Of a stretch of DNA of 29,825 nt, positions 1 to 6,850 are shown piece after piece. Made by a program: the position numbers and the translations under genes. Under the pieces are notes generated by a model. It worked only from the letters and a program-made list of their open reading frames with translations. It was not told the DNA's origin and did not search any database. This DNA comes from JBBRCX01 sp038204465 (GTDB taxonomy: Bacteria; Planctomycetota; Phycisphaerae; Tepidisphaerales; Tepidisphaeraceae). Within the stretch, counting starts at the first letter, position 1. Every line of letters starts with the position of its first letter. The stretch is taken from contig JBBRCX010000059.1 in assembly GCA_038204465.1 (NCBI GenBank), positions 1 through 29,825 of the forward strand, given 5' to 3'.

Positions 1-1
1 A

Positions 2-118
2 GGCAAACCGTTCAAAGTCATCGCCGTCGCCTGCATCCGAAAACTGCTGACAATCCTCAACGCCATGCTCAAAACCGACCAAACCTGGAGACAGCCGTGC
101 CTCGCAAAAAACCCTTGA
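2..118 (+). pseudogene. C-terminal end of an IS110-family transposase (cut by window edge)
   Basis: The frame is open from the window edge and gives 38 residues ending in TGA. It contains the block CIRKLLTILNAML followed by a Trp-Arg, which is the usual C-terminal signature of IS110/IS1111 DEDD transposases (GKPxKVAxxAxxRKLLxxLNAMxR...W). Only the tail is visible, so I cannot tell whether the element is intact to the left. A perfect 19-bp tandem duplication begins 16 bp after the stop. IS110 elements normally end shortly after the transposase gene and lack long terminal inverted repeats, so the element boundary probably lies close to this stop. It is called partial because of the window edge, not because a disruption is visible. 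Confidence 0.75.
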
Positions 119-133
119 CAGCCAACACAGCCG

Positions 134-171
134 CTGTCCCGTTTGATTCTTCCTGTCCCGTTTGATTCTTC
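134..171. repeat. Tandem pair of a 19-bp REP-like repeat (copy A)
   Basis: CTGTCCCGTTTGATTCTTC occurs twice in direct, perfect tandem (134-152 and 153-171). The same word family, read on the other strand, recurs at 1081-1118 and in an 18-bp form at 29790-29825. It sits between an IS110 transposase tail and a toxin-antitoxin-like pair. The linkage of the third copy to a RAYT gene fragment suggests these are REP-type targets or relics of RAYT activity. Confidence 0.85.
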
Positions 172-231
172 CCCGACGGTGCTCACCACAGGACGCAGCC
201 GGCCAACTCGCCCGATCGGGCAGAAGGTTGT

Positions 232-468
232 TCACGCAGCTTCCATAGCGGCGTAGACCTTGCCGTGTTGCTTGAGCCAGCCGATGTCGCCTGACTTGGC
301 GTGTTGTTCGACCTGGCGGAGCAGCTCGACGGTGTGCGGTTCGAAGCAGGGTTCGCTGGGGTCGGCATCGGGGATGACGGCATCGACCTCGACGGCGATG
401 ACGAAGCGGTCGGTTCTCACCAATCGCGTGCGTCGGATTCGTTTGCCGGCCAGATGCATGGGGTTCAT
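232..468 (-). CDS. Small protein partnered with the DUF4258 gene; probable antitoxin
   Basis: A 78-residue protein whose ATG overlaps the stop of the upstream DUF4258 gene in an ATGA junction, so the two are very likely translationally coupled. The sequence is a small basic/beta-looking N-terminal half (KRIRRTRLVRTDRFVIAVEV) followed by a helical C-terminal half with VELLRQVEQHAKSGDIGWLKQ. I recognise no named Pfam domain. Small proteins with a similar C-terminal pattern accompany DUF4258 genes in planctomycetes; that comparison is from memory. Its role as antitoxin is inferred only from size, order and coupling. A second in-frame ATG three codons downstream is an alternative start. Confidence 0.6.
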   Translation of the reverse strand: MNPMHLAGKRIRRTRLVRTDRFVIAVEVDAVIPDADPSEPCFEPHTVELLRQVEQHAKSGDIGWLKQHGKVYAAMEAA

Positions 469-755
469 TCGTCAAAGAAGTGTATCGTGACCAGCTTGGC
501 GATGTCCACTGAAATCAGGTGCGACCAGACCGCCTTGATTTCGGTGCCATCGGCTAGCGATTGGCGGACCTCGACCGCGGGATTTGGGACGGCATCACGG
601 CGTTCGACGATCAACGCTCCGCGCTCGATGCCGTCGATGGCTTGCCATTCAAGAATTCCTCGCTCTTCGAGTCGCTCGGTCGCGTGTTCACCGACGACGT
701 AGCGACCGCGAAGCACGAGCGTGCGAATCGTCTCAAACAGGCTTGGCAACGACAC
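465..755 (-). CDS. DUF4258 domain protein (RelE/BrnT-like toxin candidate)
   Basis: A 96-residue protein with the DUF4258 pattern: a helix, then GEHATERLEERGI, IDGIERGALIVE, and a C-terminal beta-hairpin ending LVTIHFFDE. DUF4258 proteins are small, RelE-fold-like and often encoded next to an antitoxin. The listed start is GTG at 755, but GGAGG lies directly against it. A TTG at 749 has the same GGAGG at about 5 nt spacing and gives a protein beginning PSLFETIRTLV, so 749 may be the true start. The gene overlaps its downstream partner by 4 nt (ATGA). Both lie between IS110 and RAYT-type debris, typical of accessory DNA. The toxin role is inference. Confidence 0.75.
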   Translation of the reverse strand: MSLPSLFETIRTLVLRGRYVVGEHATERLEERGILEWQAIDGIERGALIVERRDAVPNPAVEVRQSLADGTEIKAVWSHLISVDIAKLVTIHFFDE

Positions 756-799
756 CTCCGAAGTCCGAGAGACAGCCTAACCGGTGGGGAAAGCGCGGG

Positions 800-820
800 T
801 CAATCGGCGAGGAATCTCAT
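800..820 (-). pseudogene. Six-codon stub of a DUF5615 PIN-like toxin gene
   Basis: An ATG overlaps the DUF433 stop as ATGA and encodes MRFLAD, followed at once by TGA. DUF433 antitoxin genes are commonly followed by a DUF5615 gene whose product begins M(R/K)FLADEN, and the overlap is the normal arrangement. Everything beyond codon six is gone. The sequence downstream shows no recognisable DUF5615 remainder before the DUF4258 gene starts about 45 nt further on. I read this as a toxin gene removed by deletion, leaving its initiation site. The identification rests on six residues plus gene order. Confidence 0.55.
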
Positions 821-1107
821 GGCGTCGTCGCCAGGTGAATGTCTTCCGCCACCAGCACGTCGATGGCGTATTGGACACAGGCGCGAATGTCCTGCTCGCC
901 CAAGTCGGAGTAGTAGTCTTTGATGATCTGGTCAAAGCCGATGCCTTCGCGGACCAGTTCCAGAACGCTTTGCACGGGAATGCGGGTGCCGGCGACGCAA
1001 GGCTTGCCGAAATGAATCTTCGGGTCGATCGCAATATGGCCGAGCCGGACGTGAAACGCCTGCGCGAGCTGGAGAAGGAGGAGGAAGATTAAACGGGACG
1101 AGGAAGA
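817..1107 (-). pseudogene. DUF433 antitoxin gene lacking a start codon
   Basis: In the frame ending at the TGA at 817-819 the translation contains HIAIDPKIHFGKPCVAGTRI, followed by PVQSVLELVREGIGFDQII and a tail ending ...VAEDIHLATTP. This is an essentially complete DUF433 domain (VapB-like antitoxin; GKPxIxGTRI is the family hallmark). Going upstream, no ATG, GTG, TTG or CTG occurs in frame before the TAA at 1108-1110, which lies inside the REP-like repeat pair. The natural 5' end seems to have been replaced by the repeat. Its toxin partner is reduced to a six-codon stub. It is probably not expressed, unless an unusual ATC or ATT start is used. Confidence 0.75.
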
Positions 1108-1118
1108 TTAAACGGGAC
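1081..1118. repeat. Tandem pair of a 19-bp REP-like repeat (copy B)
   Basis: GAGGAAGATTAAACGGGAC is present twice in perfect direct tandem (1081-1099, 1100-1118). It is the inverted, slightly diverged version of the pair at 134-171 and of the pair at 29790-29825. It is followed by a 27-bp stretch (1116-1142) that matches 24 of 27 positions of the DNA just upstream of the RAYT fragment at the right edge. The pair supplies the in-frame stop that truncates the DUF433 gene. Confidence 0.85.
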
Positions 1119-1142
1119 GGGTCCAAATCTTGGCGGCATTCG
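1116..1142 (+). repeat. RAYT-upstream-like 27-bp segment
   Basis: GACGGGTCCAA followed by a variable core and CGGCATTCG. By eye, 24 of 27 bases match the complement of 29756-29782, which lies between the repeat pair and the RAYT start codon at the right edge. This suggests the left copy is the end of a related, now transposase-less element. No RAYT coding sequence follows here. Confidence 0.6.
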
Positions 1143-1544
1143 GAAGGCGACAAGCGACAGCGCACCAACGCAAGCGGCTCTCCACGCTTCTCCCAACATT
1201 TGTTTGCCCGCTTCGTTCGTGTGTCACACGAAGCGGGCAAACAACTTGCACGAAGTTCCTACGCGCAGGCTTACTCACCTGCCGGGCGCAGCGGGCGGCA
1301 TGACACGCGCAGCCTGTACTCAGGCGAGCATGGCGGGCCGGCTGCTTCGCCCGCTTCCTTTTGACGAAGCTGTATTTCAGGGGGTGCGCGGGAAAAGTCC
1401 CCCGCGTTCGCATTTCACCTGAAAAACAAACTTGTCCGGAGTGATTCGCATCTGAACAGAAACATCATCTCATGACCAACGCGCCGACTCGATGCCGGCA
1501 GCAAAGTCCGCGCAGGCCGCGCCAGTGCAGCGAAACCACGCGAT
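1119..1544. other. Non-coding gap between the REP-like element and the glycosidase gene
   Basis: About 425 bp without a convincing gene. Small open frames on both strands have no recognisable domain and no good ribosome-binding site. The gap contains the 27-bp RAYT-upstream-like segment, the 17-bp-arm inverted repeat at 1200-1244, and a GC-rich stem around 1384-1404 (CGCGGG...CCCGCG). It is probably transposon debris plus the 3' flank of the minus-strand operon. Confidence 0.5.
1200..1244. repeat. 45-bp inverted repeat with perfect 17-bp arms
   Basis: TTGTTTGCCCGCTTCGT (1200-1216) and its exact complement (1228-1244) flank an 11-nt loop. The inner part can fold alternatively as TTCGTGTG-T-CACACGAA. 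No T-tract follows on either strand, so it is not a classical intrinsic terminator. It may be a MITE-like or palindromic repeat, or a hairpin ending transcription from the minus-strand operon. Confidence 0.7.
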
Positions 1545-4500
1545 TTAACCGCGTTGGATGGATACCCCCAGCACGCCAACGATCACCTCGTTCGCCAGCA
1601 CCTCGCACCGCAGTCCCTTCAGCTCCCGGCCCGCCTCGAGCGGCAGGCGCGCGACGATCCCGTGATTGAAGTCGCTGAAATAAGCCGTCTCGTGTTCCTG
1701 CTGCAAGGCGCCGTTGAGCCAGTCGTCGAAGTTCAGCGTCGGCACCAGCCGCATCGGCTCCGACTCGCCGTCCGCGTATCGCACGCTCAGCCGGGCGTTC
1801 TCCACCTGCGACTGCATCGGATTGGTGATGCCGACGAAGAAGACGGCCAGCTCACTCCCCCGCCCGCTCAGCGGAATCGTCATCACGCTGGGAAAATTCT
1901 CCCACACCGAAACGCACGCGACATTCGGCCCAGCTTCCGGCGTCGCAAACGCCACGCCGCTCGGCACGACGAATCGTCCCCCCGCCGAACGCAACCGCGA
2001 ATCGTACACCTTCGTCGCGCAGAACCCACCCTGGTTCCAGTCCCAGCCGAACCGGCCGTTCTGCGTCGTCATGATCGAATACCCCTTCGGCCGCGGCTCG
2101 GCGTACTTCTGGTTGTGAATCTCCGTCAGCGAGCAGTTGAACTGCCGGGAAATATCCACGGGCTCGAAACGCGACGCGTCCGCTTTCAGCGTCTTCGTCG
2201 GTTTCGTGCTCGCGGCCGGCTTCACCTCCACGTCCGCCGCCAGCCAGCCCTCCCACTGCTCCTCACGCGCCCGAATAAACAAGCTGTGATGACCCGCGCC
2301 GGCCGCGCGCCCGCGAACCGCGCTCTCTCCCTGATCCACTCCCCCCAGTGCCGCCGATGGATCGGACCATCCCACGATCGATCCATGGTCCAGCGCCAGC
2401 GTCAGCTCTTCTCCAACGCACGCTTCCGGAATCGAGCTCGCCGTCGGGGCCGGCCCCTCGCCGTGCCGCACAACCAACCGAATCTCCTCCCCCGCCGGCA
2501 GGTCGACCAGCAGATCGCACCGCCCGATCCGCGGCTCCAGCCGGTATTCCGCGCGCCGCCCGTTTAACTCCACCTGCTCCACCGTCGTCGCCCGCATCGG
2601 CAGGCGCACGGTGCGCTGTGGCGCCGGCGGCGTTCGCAAGGTCAGCGTCTCCTCGGCGCCCGCTCGCTGGTAAATGAGTTGATAATCCCGCAGTCGCATC
2701 TCGCCCCGCGTCCAGTCGCGCGGAAAATTCGGCGCCACCTCGATCCTTCCATGCAGCAGGTCCGGCCGAATCCCGAAAAGGCCCTCCACGATCACCCGCA
2801 GGTGAAGGCTCATGATCTCCGAGAAGTCGATCGACCCGAACGTGTGCCCGCTTCCGAGCATCACGTGCCCGACCCCGCCGGGGAACTGGCTCACGAAGTG
2901 CGCATCGACCACCGCGTTCAGGATGTCGATCCCCTTTTCCGGATAGCCGCACATGAAATACGCCCACGCGAGGTGCAGATTCTCCGCCGTGTACAGCCCG
3001 CAGCTCGAATAGTTCTGCGGATACCACAGCGACGACCAGACCAGCCTTCCCCCGCGGGGATCGGTCCGCTCGTTGCGCAGCGTCGCCTCGGTGAACCGCA
3101 GCATCTGATACGCCTGAAACTCATCCACCAGCCGCGCGTCGATGCTGTGATACACCGTCGCCAGTTCCGGCGAAGGATGCACCAGCTTGTTGCCGACGGT
3201 GTCCACATACTCCGCCATCACCCCCGCCTCGCGCTGCCACAGCACCTCCTGGCACGCCCGCCGGGTCTGCTGCGCCCGCGCCTCAAAAACGCCCGGCTCG
3301 CGCCCCAGCAGCTTCGCCAATTCCGCCATGGTCCGGTTGGCCCGGAAGTTGTACGCGCTCGACTGCGCGCAGCCGCCCCCGTTGTAGCTGTGAGCGTCCG
3401 ACACCCACGTGTTCAGCCAGCTCTGGTACAAGCCGTCATCGTCGGGATCGAGGATGCGCTTCTCCCACTCCAGCACGCGCGAAAGCACGTCGAACAGCTC
3501 GCCCGCCAGCTCCAGGTCGCCCGTCCATTCCAGGTAATGCAGGATGTGATCGAGATAAACCTCCTGACAGTTGTAGAAGATCGTCCGCCGCCCATCCGGG
3601 ATCTCCGGGATAAACCCATAGCTCCCGCGCAGCGTGCTGTACTGCCCGCCCTCCCAGCTCACCTCTTCCTTCGGCGCGTCCGGCTCCATCACCTGCATCG
3701 CCGCGTACGTCCGCGCCGCCCGGGCGACGCGATCGTGCCAGCCGATCACGGTCGGCCCATACCAGTGACGCCACCCCATGTACGGCGCGTGCCAGTTGAA
3801 AGACCCATGGTGAAACGTGCGCTCGTGCCAGCAGGCGTCCATCGCCAGCACGCTGGGCGCCACCGTTAGATCGAGCAGCGGGTCGGGTGTGCTGATCTGA
3901 ATCGCCGAGCGCTTGGAAACAATTTCCTGCTCGATCACCTTCGCCGCATCCGCCCGGCCCAGCCACTCATCCAGCACCGCCTCTGGCGCATTGCGCAAGA
4001 CCACCACCGATCCCTCGAGCGTCTGCCCCGGCAGGACCGCGCAGCTCATCCGCACCATCGGATGCTCCCCCGCCTGATGCTCGCGGCCCTTGAAAGCGCC
4101 GGGCCCGTCTTCCACGTGCGCTGCATCACCCACCGACACCTCGGTCGCGAAGGTCGTCCCAATCCACATCTCCGTGCGAACCGCCAGGTCCGCTCGGCCA
4201 CTGAGCTTCGCCCGGCTCCCGCCAATCTGGACCGTATTGCCGATGCAATCCTGCGGACGAAAGTTGCGCGCCCGCGTCATCGGCTGGTCCAGCGACCCGA
4301 GGAAATCCGTCACTCCGCCGAACCCGAACACCAGGTGCACGTGCTGATCGGTGCGGACCCGCAGCCTCACCAGGAACCCCGAGTGCGATTGCAGCGGCAG
4401 CACCCGCATCTGCGCCTTGATCTGCGGAAATGAGACGCTGTTCGGCCGAACCTCATACTCCATCCACCCGTTGCGGAACGTCGTGATCGTCGACCCGCTC

Positions 4501-4802
4501 CAGTGAAACCACTGCGACGTCCGGTCTCCGTCCTTCTCGTCGAAGTAGTAGTAATCCGGGATGTGCAGCCCCGGCGTCATCGCCACCCCCGTCATCAACA
4601 CGCCGCACTTCGCATGCGTGCAGTCCGGGCGGCTCCGCCAATCCGTCACCGCCCCCATGATGACCGGCGAATCGCCGCCGAACGTGAAGTACCGCTCCGG
4701 CAACTCGTCCTGCTCATGTCCGCCGTACAGCGTGCGGTTGAACAGTTCCCGGCTCCCGACAATCTGATAGCCGTCTTCGACGGGCTGGTAGCGCGCTTTC
4801 AT
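1545..4802 (-). CDS. DUF4450 / six-hairpin glycosidase-superfamily protein
   Basis: A 1085-residue protein, last in the minus-strand catabolic run. The N-terminus carries the DUF4450-like opening FNRTLYGGH...LPERYFTFGG and a beta-sandwich up to about residue 310. Residues of about 320-720 form a helix-rich region with repeated aromatic-acidic motifs (HHGSFNWHAPYMGWRHWYG, SYNGGGCAQSSAYNFRANRT, YTAENLHLAWAYFMCGYPEKG), typical of (alpha/alpha)6 toroid glycoside hydrolases. The last third is beta-rich. I would expect glycoside cleavage, but cannot assign linkage, sugar or catalytic acids. There is no signal peptide: the N-terminus is MKARYQPVEDGYQ, so the enzyme looks cytoplasmic and would act on imported material. 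AGGA lies about 8 nt before the ATG. An 86-nt gap separates it from the amidohydrolase gene. Confidence 0.75.
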   Translation of the reverse strand: MKARYQPVEDGYQIVGSRELFNRTLYGGHEQDELPERYFTFGGDSPVIMGAVTDWRSRPDCTHAKCGVLMTGVAMTPGLHIPDYYYFDEKDGDRTSQWFHWSGSTITTFRNGWMEYEVRPNSVSFPQIKAQMRVLPLQSHSGFLVRLRVRTDQHVHLVFGFGGVTDFLGSLDQPMTRARNFRPQDCIGNTVQIGGSRAKLSGRADLAVRTEMWIGTTFATEVSVGDAAHVEDGPGAFKGREHQAGEHPMVRMSCAVLPGQTLEGSVVVLRNAPEAVLDEWLGRADAAKVIEQEIVSKRSAIQISTPDPLLDLTVAPSVLAMDACWHERTFHHGSFNWHAPYMGWRHWYGPTVIGWHDRVARAARTYAAMQVMEPDAPKEEVSWEGGQYSTLRGSYGFIPEIPDGRRTIFYNCQEVYLDHILHYLEWTGDLELAGELFDVLSRVLEWEKRILDPDDDGLYQSWLNTWVSDAHSYNGGGCAQSSAYNFRANRTMAELAKLLGREPGVFEARAQQTRRACQEVLWQREAGVMAEYVDTVGNKLVHPSPELATVYHSIDARLVDEFQAYQMLRFTEATLRNERTDPRGGRLVWSSLWYPQNYSSCGLYTAENLHLAWAYFMCGYPEKGIDILNAVVDAHFVSQFPGGVGHVMLGSGHTFGSIDFSEIMSLHLRVIVEGLFGIRPDLLHGRIEVAPNFPRDWTRGEMRLRDYQLIYQRAGAEETLTLRTPPAPQRTVRLPMRATTVEQVELNGRRAEYRLEPRIGRCDLLVDLPAGEEIRLVVRHGEGPAPTASSIPEACVGEELTLALDHGSIVGWSDPSAALGGVDQGESAVRGRAAGAGHHSLFIRAREEQWEGWLAADVEVKPAASTKPTKTLKADASRFEPVDISRQFNCSLTEIHNQKYAEPRPKGYSIMTTQNGRFGWDWNQGGFCATKVYDSRLRSAGGRFVVPSGVAFATPEAGPNVACVSVWENFPSVMTIPLSGRGSELAVFFVGITNPMQSQVENARLSVRYADGESEPMRLVPTLNFDDWLNGALQQEHETAYFSDFNHGIVARLPLEAGRELKGLRCEVLANEVIVGVLGVSIQRG

Positions 4803-4888
4803 TCGATGTCCTCACGTGGCACGCGGCGCGGACAATCGCGCCGCCATCAATCCTGTTCAGCACTTCGGATCATGAGAAGACTGCCGCG

Positions 4889-5725
4889 TCAGCGCACGTC
4901 GCGGAGCAGTTGCAAAAGGTTGGCCCCTTCGATCGCGGACCGATCGGCAGGATTGAGAAATGGCATCATCGAAAACAACGCGAATGTCTGCGGAAAACTC
5001 AAATGCTCCAGCGACGGGCTGAAGTCGCTCCCCCACAAGAGCCGGCCCACGCCAAAATCCTCCACCAGCCGCTCCACCAGCGGCCAGGCGTTGCGATGCG
5101 GGTAATCATAGCCCGGGTCGCTCAGCGCATAGAACCCGCTCAGCTTCACGCGCACCCCGGGATACCGCGAAAGGTTGCTCACGCTCGCCAGCGCCGGCGC
5201 CGCGTCGCGCGCCGCTGAAATCACACCCGGCAAGCCCAGGTGCGACATCACCAGCCGCAGATCCGGGTGCCGCTCCAACACCGGCGCCCATGCCCGCCAG
5301 TGCTCGCCCTTGGAGTTGACGCTCAGCAGCCATCGCCGCAGCAGCAGCCACTCCCAAACCTCCGCTTTCACCTGATTCAGTTGGTCCGTCAGCGCCTCGC
5401 TGAACAGGTAAAGCGAAATCCCGACAAAACCCTGCTTCGCACGGGCCTCCAGCGCCGCCGCCGTCAGTTCCCGCGGCTCATGGAAGTACGCCGTCGGCCG
5501 CAACCACGCCCGCCTCGGCGCGAGGCTCGCCAGGTAATCGTTATTCCCGCGATAGGCCTCCGCTCCCTCAAATCCCACCGCCAGCAATTGCTTCACCTCG
5601 TGGTGCTTCGCCAGCGACTCGTACACCGTCACCTCGTCCGGGCTTACGCGCCGGCAGCGCTCGTCGAGCTTGTCGACGAAGCCGGGATTGAACAAATGCG
5701 CGTGCGCGTCCGCTCGCTCAGGCAT
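4889..5725 (-). CDS. Amidohydrolase-family protein (Amidohydro_2, TIM barrel)
   Basis: A 278-residue metal-dependent hydrolase. The first strand carries DAHAH (His8, His10). A later strand ends MSHLGLPG (His162), and LLWGSDFSP supplies the catalytic Asp234. This is the layout of the PF04909 group, which includes lactonases such as 2-pyrone-4,6-dicarboxylate lactonase and decarboxylases such as the ACMSD type. The start overlaps the upstream PLP-enzyme gene by 8 nt, with GGGAGG about 9 nt before the ATG inside that gene, so the two are coupled. In this cluster a lactonase or ring-opening role on an oxidised sugar is plausible, because dehydrogenases of the Gfo/Idh type often yield lactones. 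The substrate is not determinable. Confidence 0.85.
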   Translation of the reverse strand: MPERADAHAHLFNPGFVDKLDERCRRVSPDEVTVYESLAKHHEVKQLLAVGFEGAEAYRGNNDYLASLAPRRAWLRPTAYFHEPRELTAAALEARAKQGFVGISLYLFSEALTDQLNQVKAEVWEWLLLRRWLLSVNSKGEHWRAWAPVLERHPDLRLVMSHLGLPGVISAARDAAPALASVSNLSRYPGVRVKLSGFYALSDPGYDYPHRNAWPLVERLVEDFGVGRLLWGSDFSPSLEHLSFPQTFALFSMMPFLNPADRSAIEGANLLQLLRDVR

Positions 5726-6848
5726 CGTCCAGCGCCTCCCTCAGCCGCCGAAGGAATTGCTCGACGTCCTCCGCGGTGTTGTAGCCGTGCAGCGACACTC
5801 GCATGCGCCCGGCCTGCGCCATCACGTGAATATTGTGGCGCAGGAGGTGCTGGTTGATCCGCTCAAACTTTGCATGCCTGAACGCCACGATGCCCGCCAG
5901 CGAATCAGGCTCCCGCGGCGTGATCAACTCCACCGCCGATTGCGAAAGCCCCTCGATGCACGCGTGAACCAGCGGCTGCGCAGCGCGAACGATGTTCTGC
6001 ACGCCCACGCCCCCAATGAACTGCAATGCCGCGCACACCGCATAGACAGCCGGAAAGTTCGGCATCCCCACCGAAAATCCTCCCGCCCCCGCCACCGGCG
6101 CCGCCCGCTCGAAGCGCTCCGGCCCGAACGCGTCTTCAATGTTGAACCACCCTCCCGCCGGCACGCGCCAGCGCTCCCGCGCCGCCTCCGGAATCCCCAC
6201 CAGCCCCCCTCCGTGCGTCGCCAGGATCCATTTGTGCGTGCTGCTGACAATCAAATCCACGCCGCGCGCATCAAACGTCACGCGCCCCAGCCCCTGCGTC
6301 ACGTCCAATCCGGTGAGCGCCGGCGAATGCTTGCGCACCGCTTCCACAATCGCCGGCAGGTCGACCTTGAACCCGTTGTAAAAACTCACCAGCGAAACCG
6401 GCACGAACCGCGTCTTCGGCCCCAGCAGCGGAACCAGGTCTTCCACCCGCAGCCTTCCGTCCCGGTTCCGCCAGAGCTTTACCGTCGCCACGGAGTTCGG
6501 CTGCAGCCAGGGCGTCGCGCCCGACGGAAATTCCAGATCGTTGACGATCACCTCGTCCCCCTCGCGCAGCCGCAGCGCCAGTGACGCCAGGTTGAACGCT
6601 TCGGAGGTGCACGAGCAGATGCCGATGTCCGCCGCCCGCAGCCCATACATCCCCGCCACCTGCTCCTTCAGCAGCTCGTATTTTGCGAAGTGCGCCTTGC
6701 GCCCCTCCATTCCCATCTGGTGATCGCGAAAGTATTCGCCCAGCGCCGCACCTACCACCGTGGGCGGAATCCCCTCCGCCGCCGTGTTCAGGTACGTCAT
6801 CCCCTCCAGCGACGGGAACTCCTTCTTGCGCGTCACAGCCTCCAGCAC
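5718..6848 (-). CDS. Class V aminotransferase-fold PLP enzyme
   Basis: A 376-residue fold-type I PLP enzyme of the NifS/isopenicillin-N-epimerase/kynureninase group. Key residues visible are the CTSEAFNLAS cofactor phosphate loop, LDVTQGLGRV (Asp182 and Gln185, pyridine ring contacts) and SSTHKWILA with the Schiff-base Lys206. The chosen start is GTG at 6848: GGAGGAG, formed by the last codons of the upstream gene, lies about 6 nt before it, whereas the longer frame to 6890 runs through the upstream gene. It could be a transaminase, a beta-lyase or an epimerase. The cysteine desulfurase active-site Cys loop is not evident, so I do not call it iscS/sufS. It is coupled to genes on both sides. 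Confidence 0.85.
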   Translation of the reverse strand: MLEAVTRKKEFPSLEGMTYLNTAAEGIPPTVVGAALGEYFRDHQMGMEGRKAHFAKYELLKEQVAGMYGLRAADIGICSCTSEAFNLASLALRLREGDEVIVNDLEFPSGATPWLQPNSVATVKLWRNRDGRLRVEDLVPLLGPKTRFVPVSLVSFYNGFKVDLPAIVEAVRKHSPALTGLDVTQGLGRVTFDARGVDLIVSSTHKWILATHGGGLVGIPEAARERWRVPAGGWFNIEDAFGPERFERAAPVAGAGGFSVGMPNFPAVYAVCAALQFIGGVGVQNIVRAAQPLVHACIEGLSQSAVELITPREPDSLAGIVAFRHAKFERINQHLLRHNIHVMAQAGRMRVSLHGYNTAEDVEQFLRRLREALDDA

Positions 6849-6850
6849 GC

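Noticed and set aside
134..171. CRISPR-like direct repeats
   Set aside because: The units are immediately adjacent, without spacers, and occur only in pairs. No cas gene is present.
784..1092. Plus-strand frame ending VKRLRELEKEEED, resembling the tail of an IS3 OrfA transposase
   Set aside because: The rest has no helix-turn-helix and lies antisense to a well-recognised DUF433 domain. The charged tail comes from the purine-rich repeat.
1554..3869. Long Arg/Pro-rich plus-strand frames opposite the glycosidase gene
   Set aside because: Typical high-GC antisense shadows: biased composition, no domains, no ribosome-binding sites. The minus-strand protein is convincing.
5718..6848. Cysteine desulfurase (iscS/sufS) assignment for the class V PLP enzyme
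   Set aside because: No clear active-site Cys loop and no Fe-S cluster genes nearby; only the fold group is supported.
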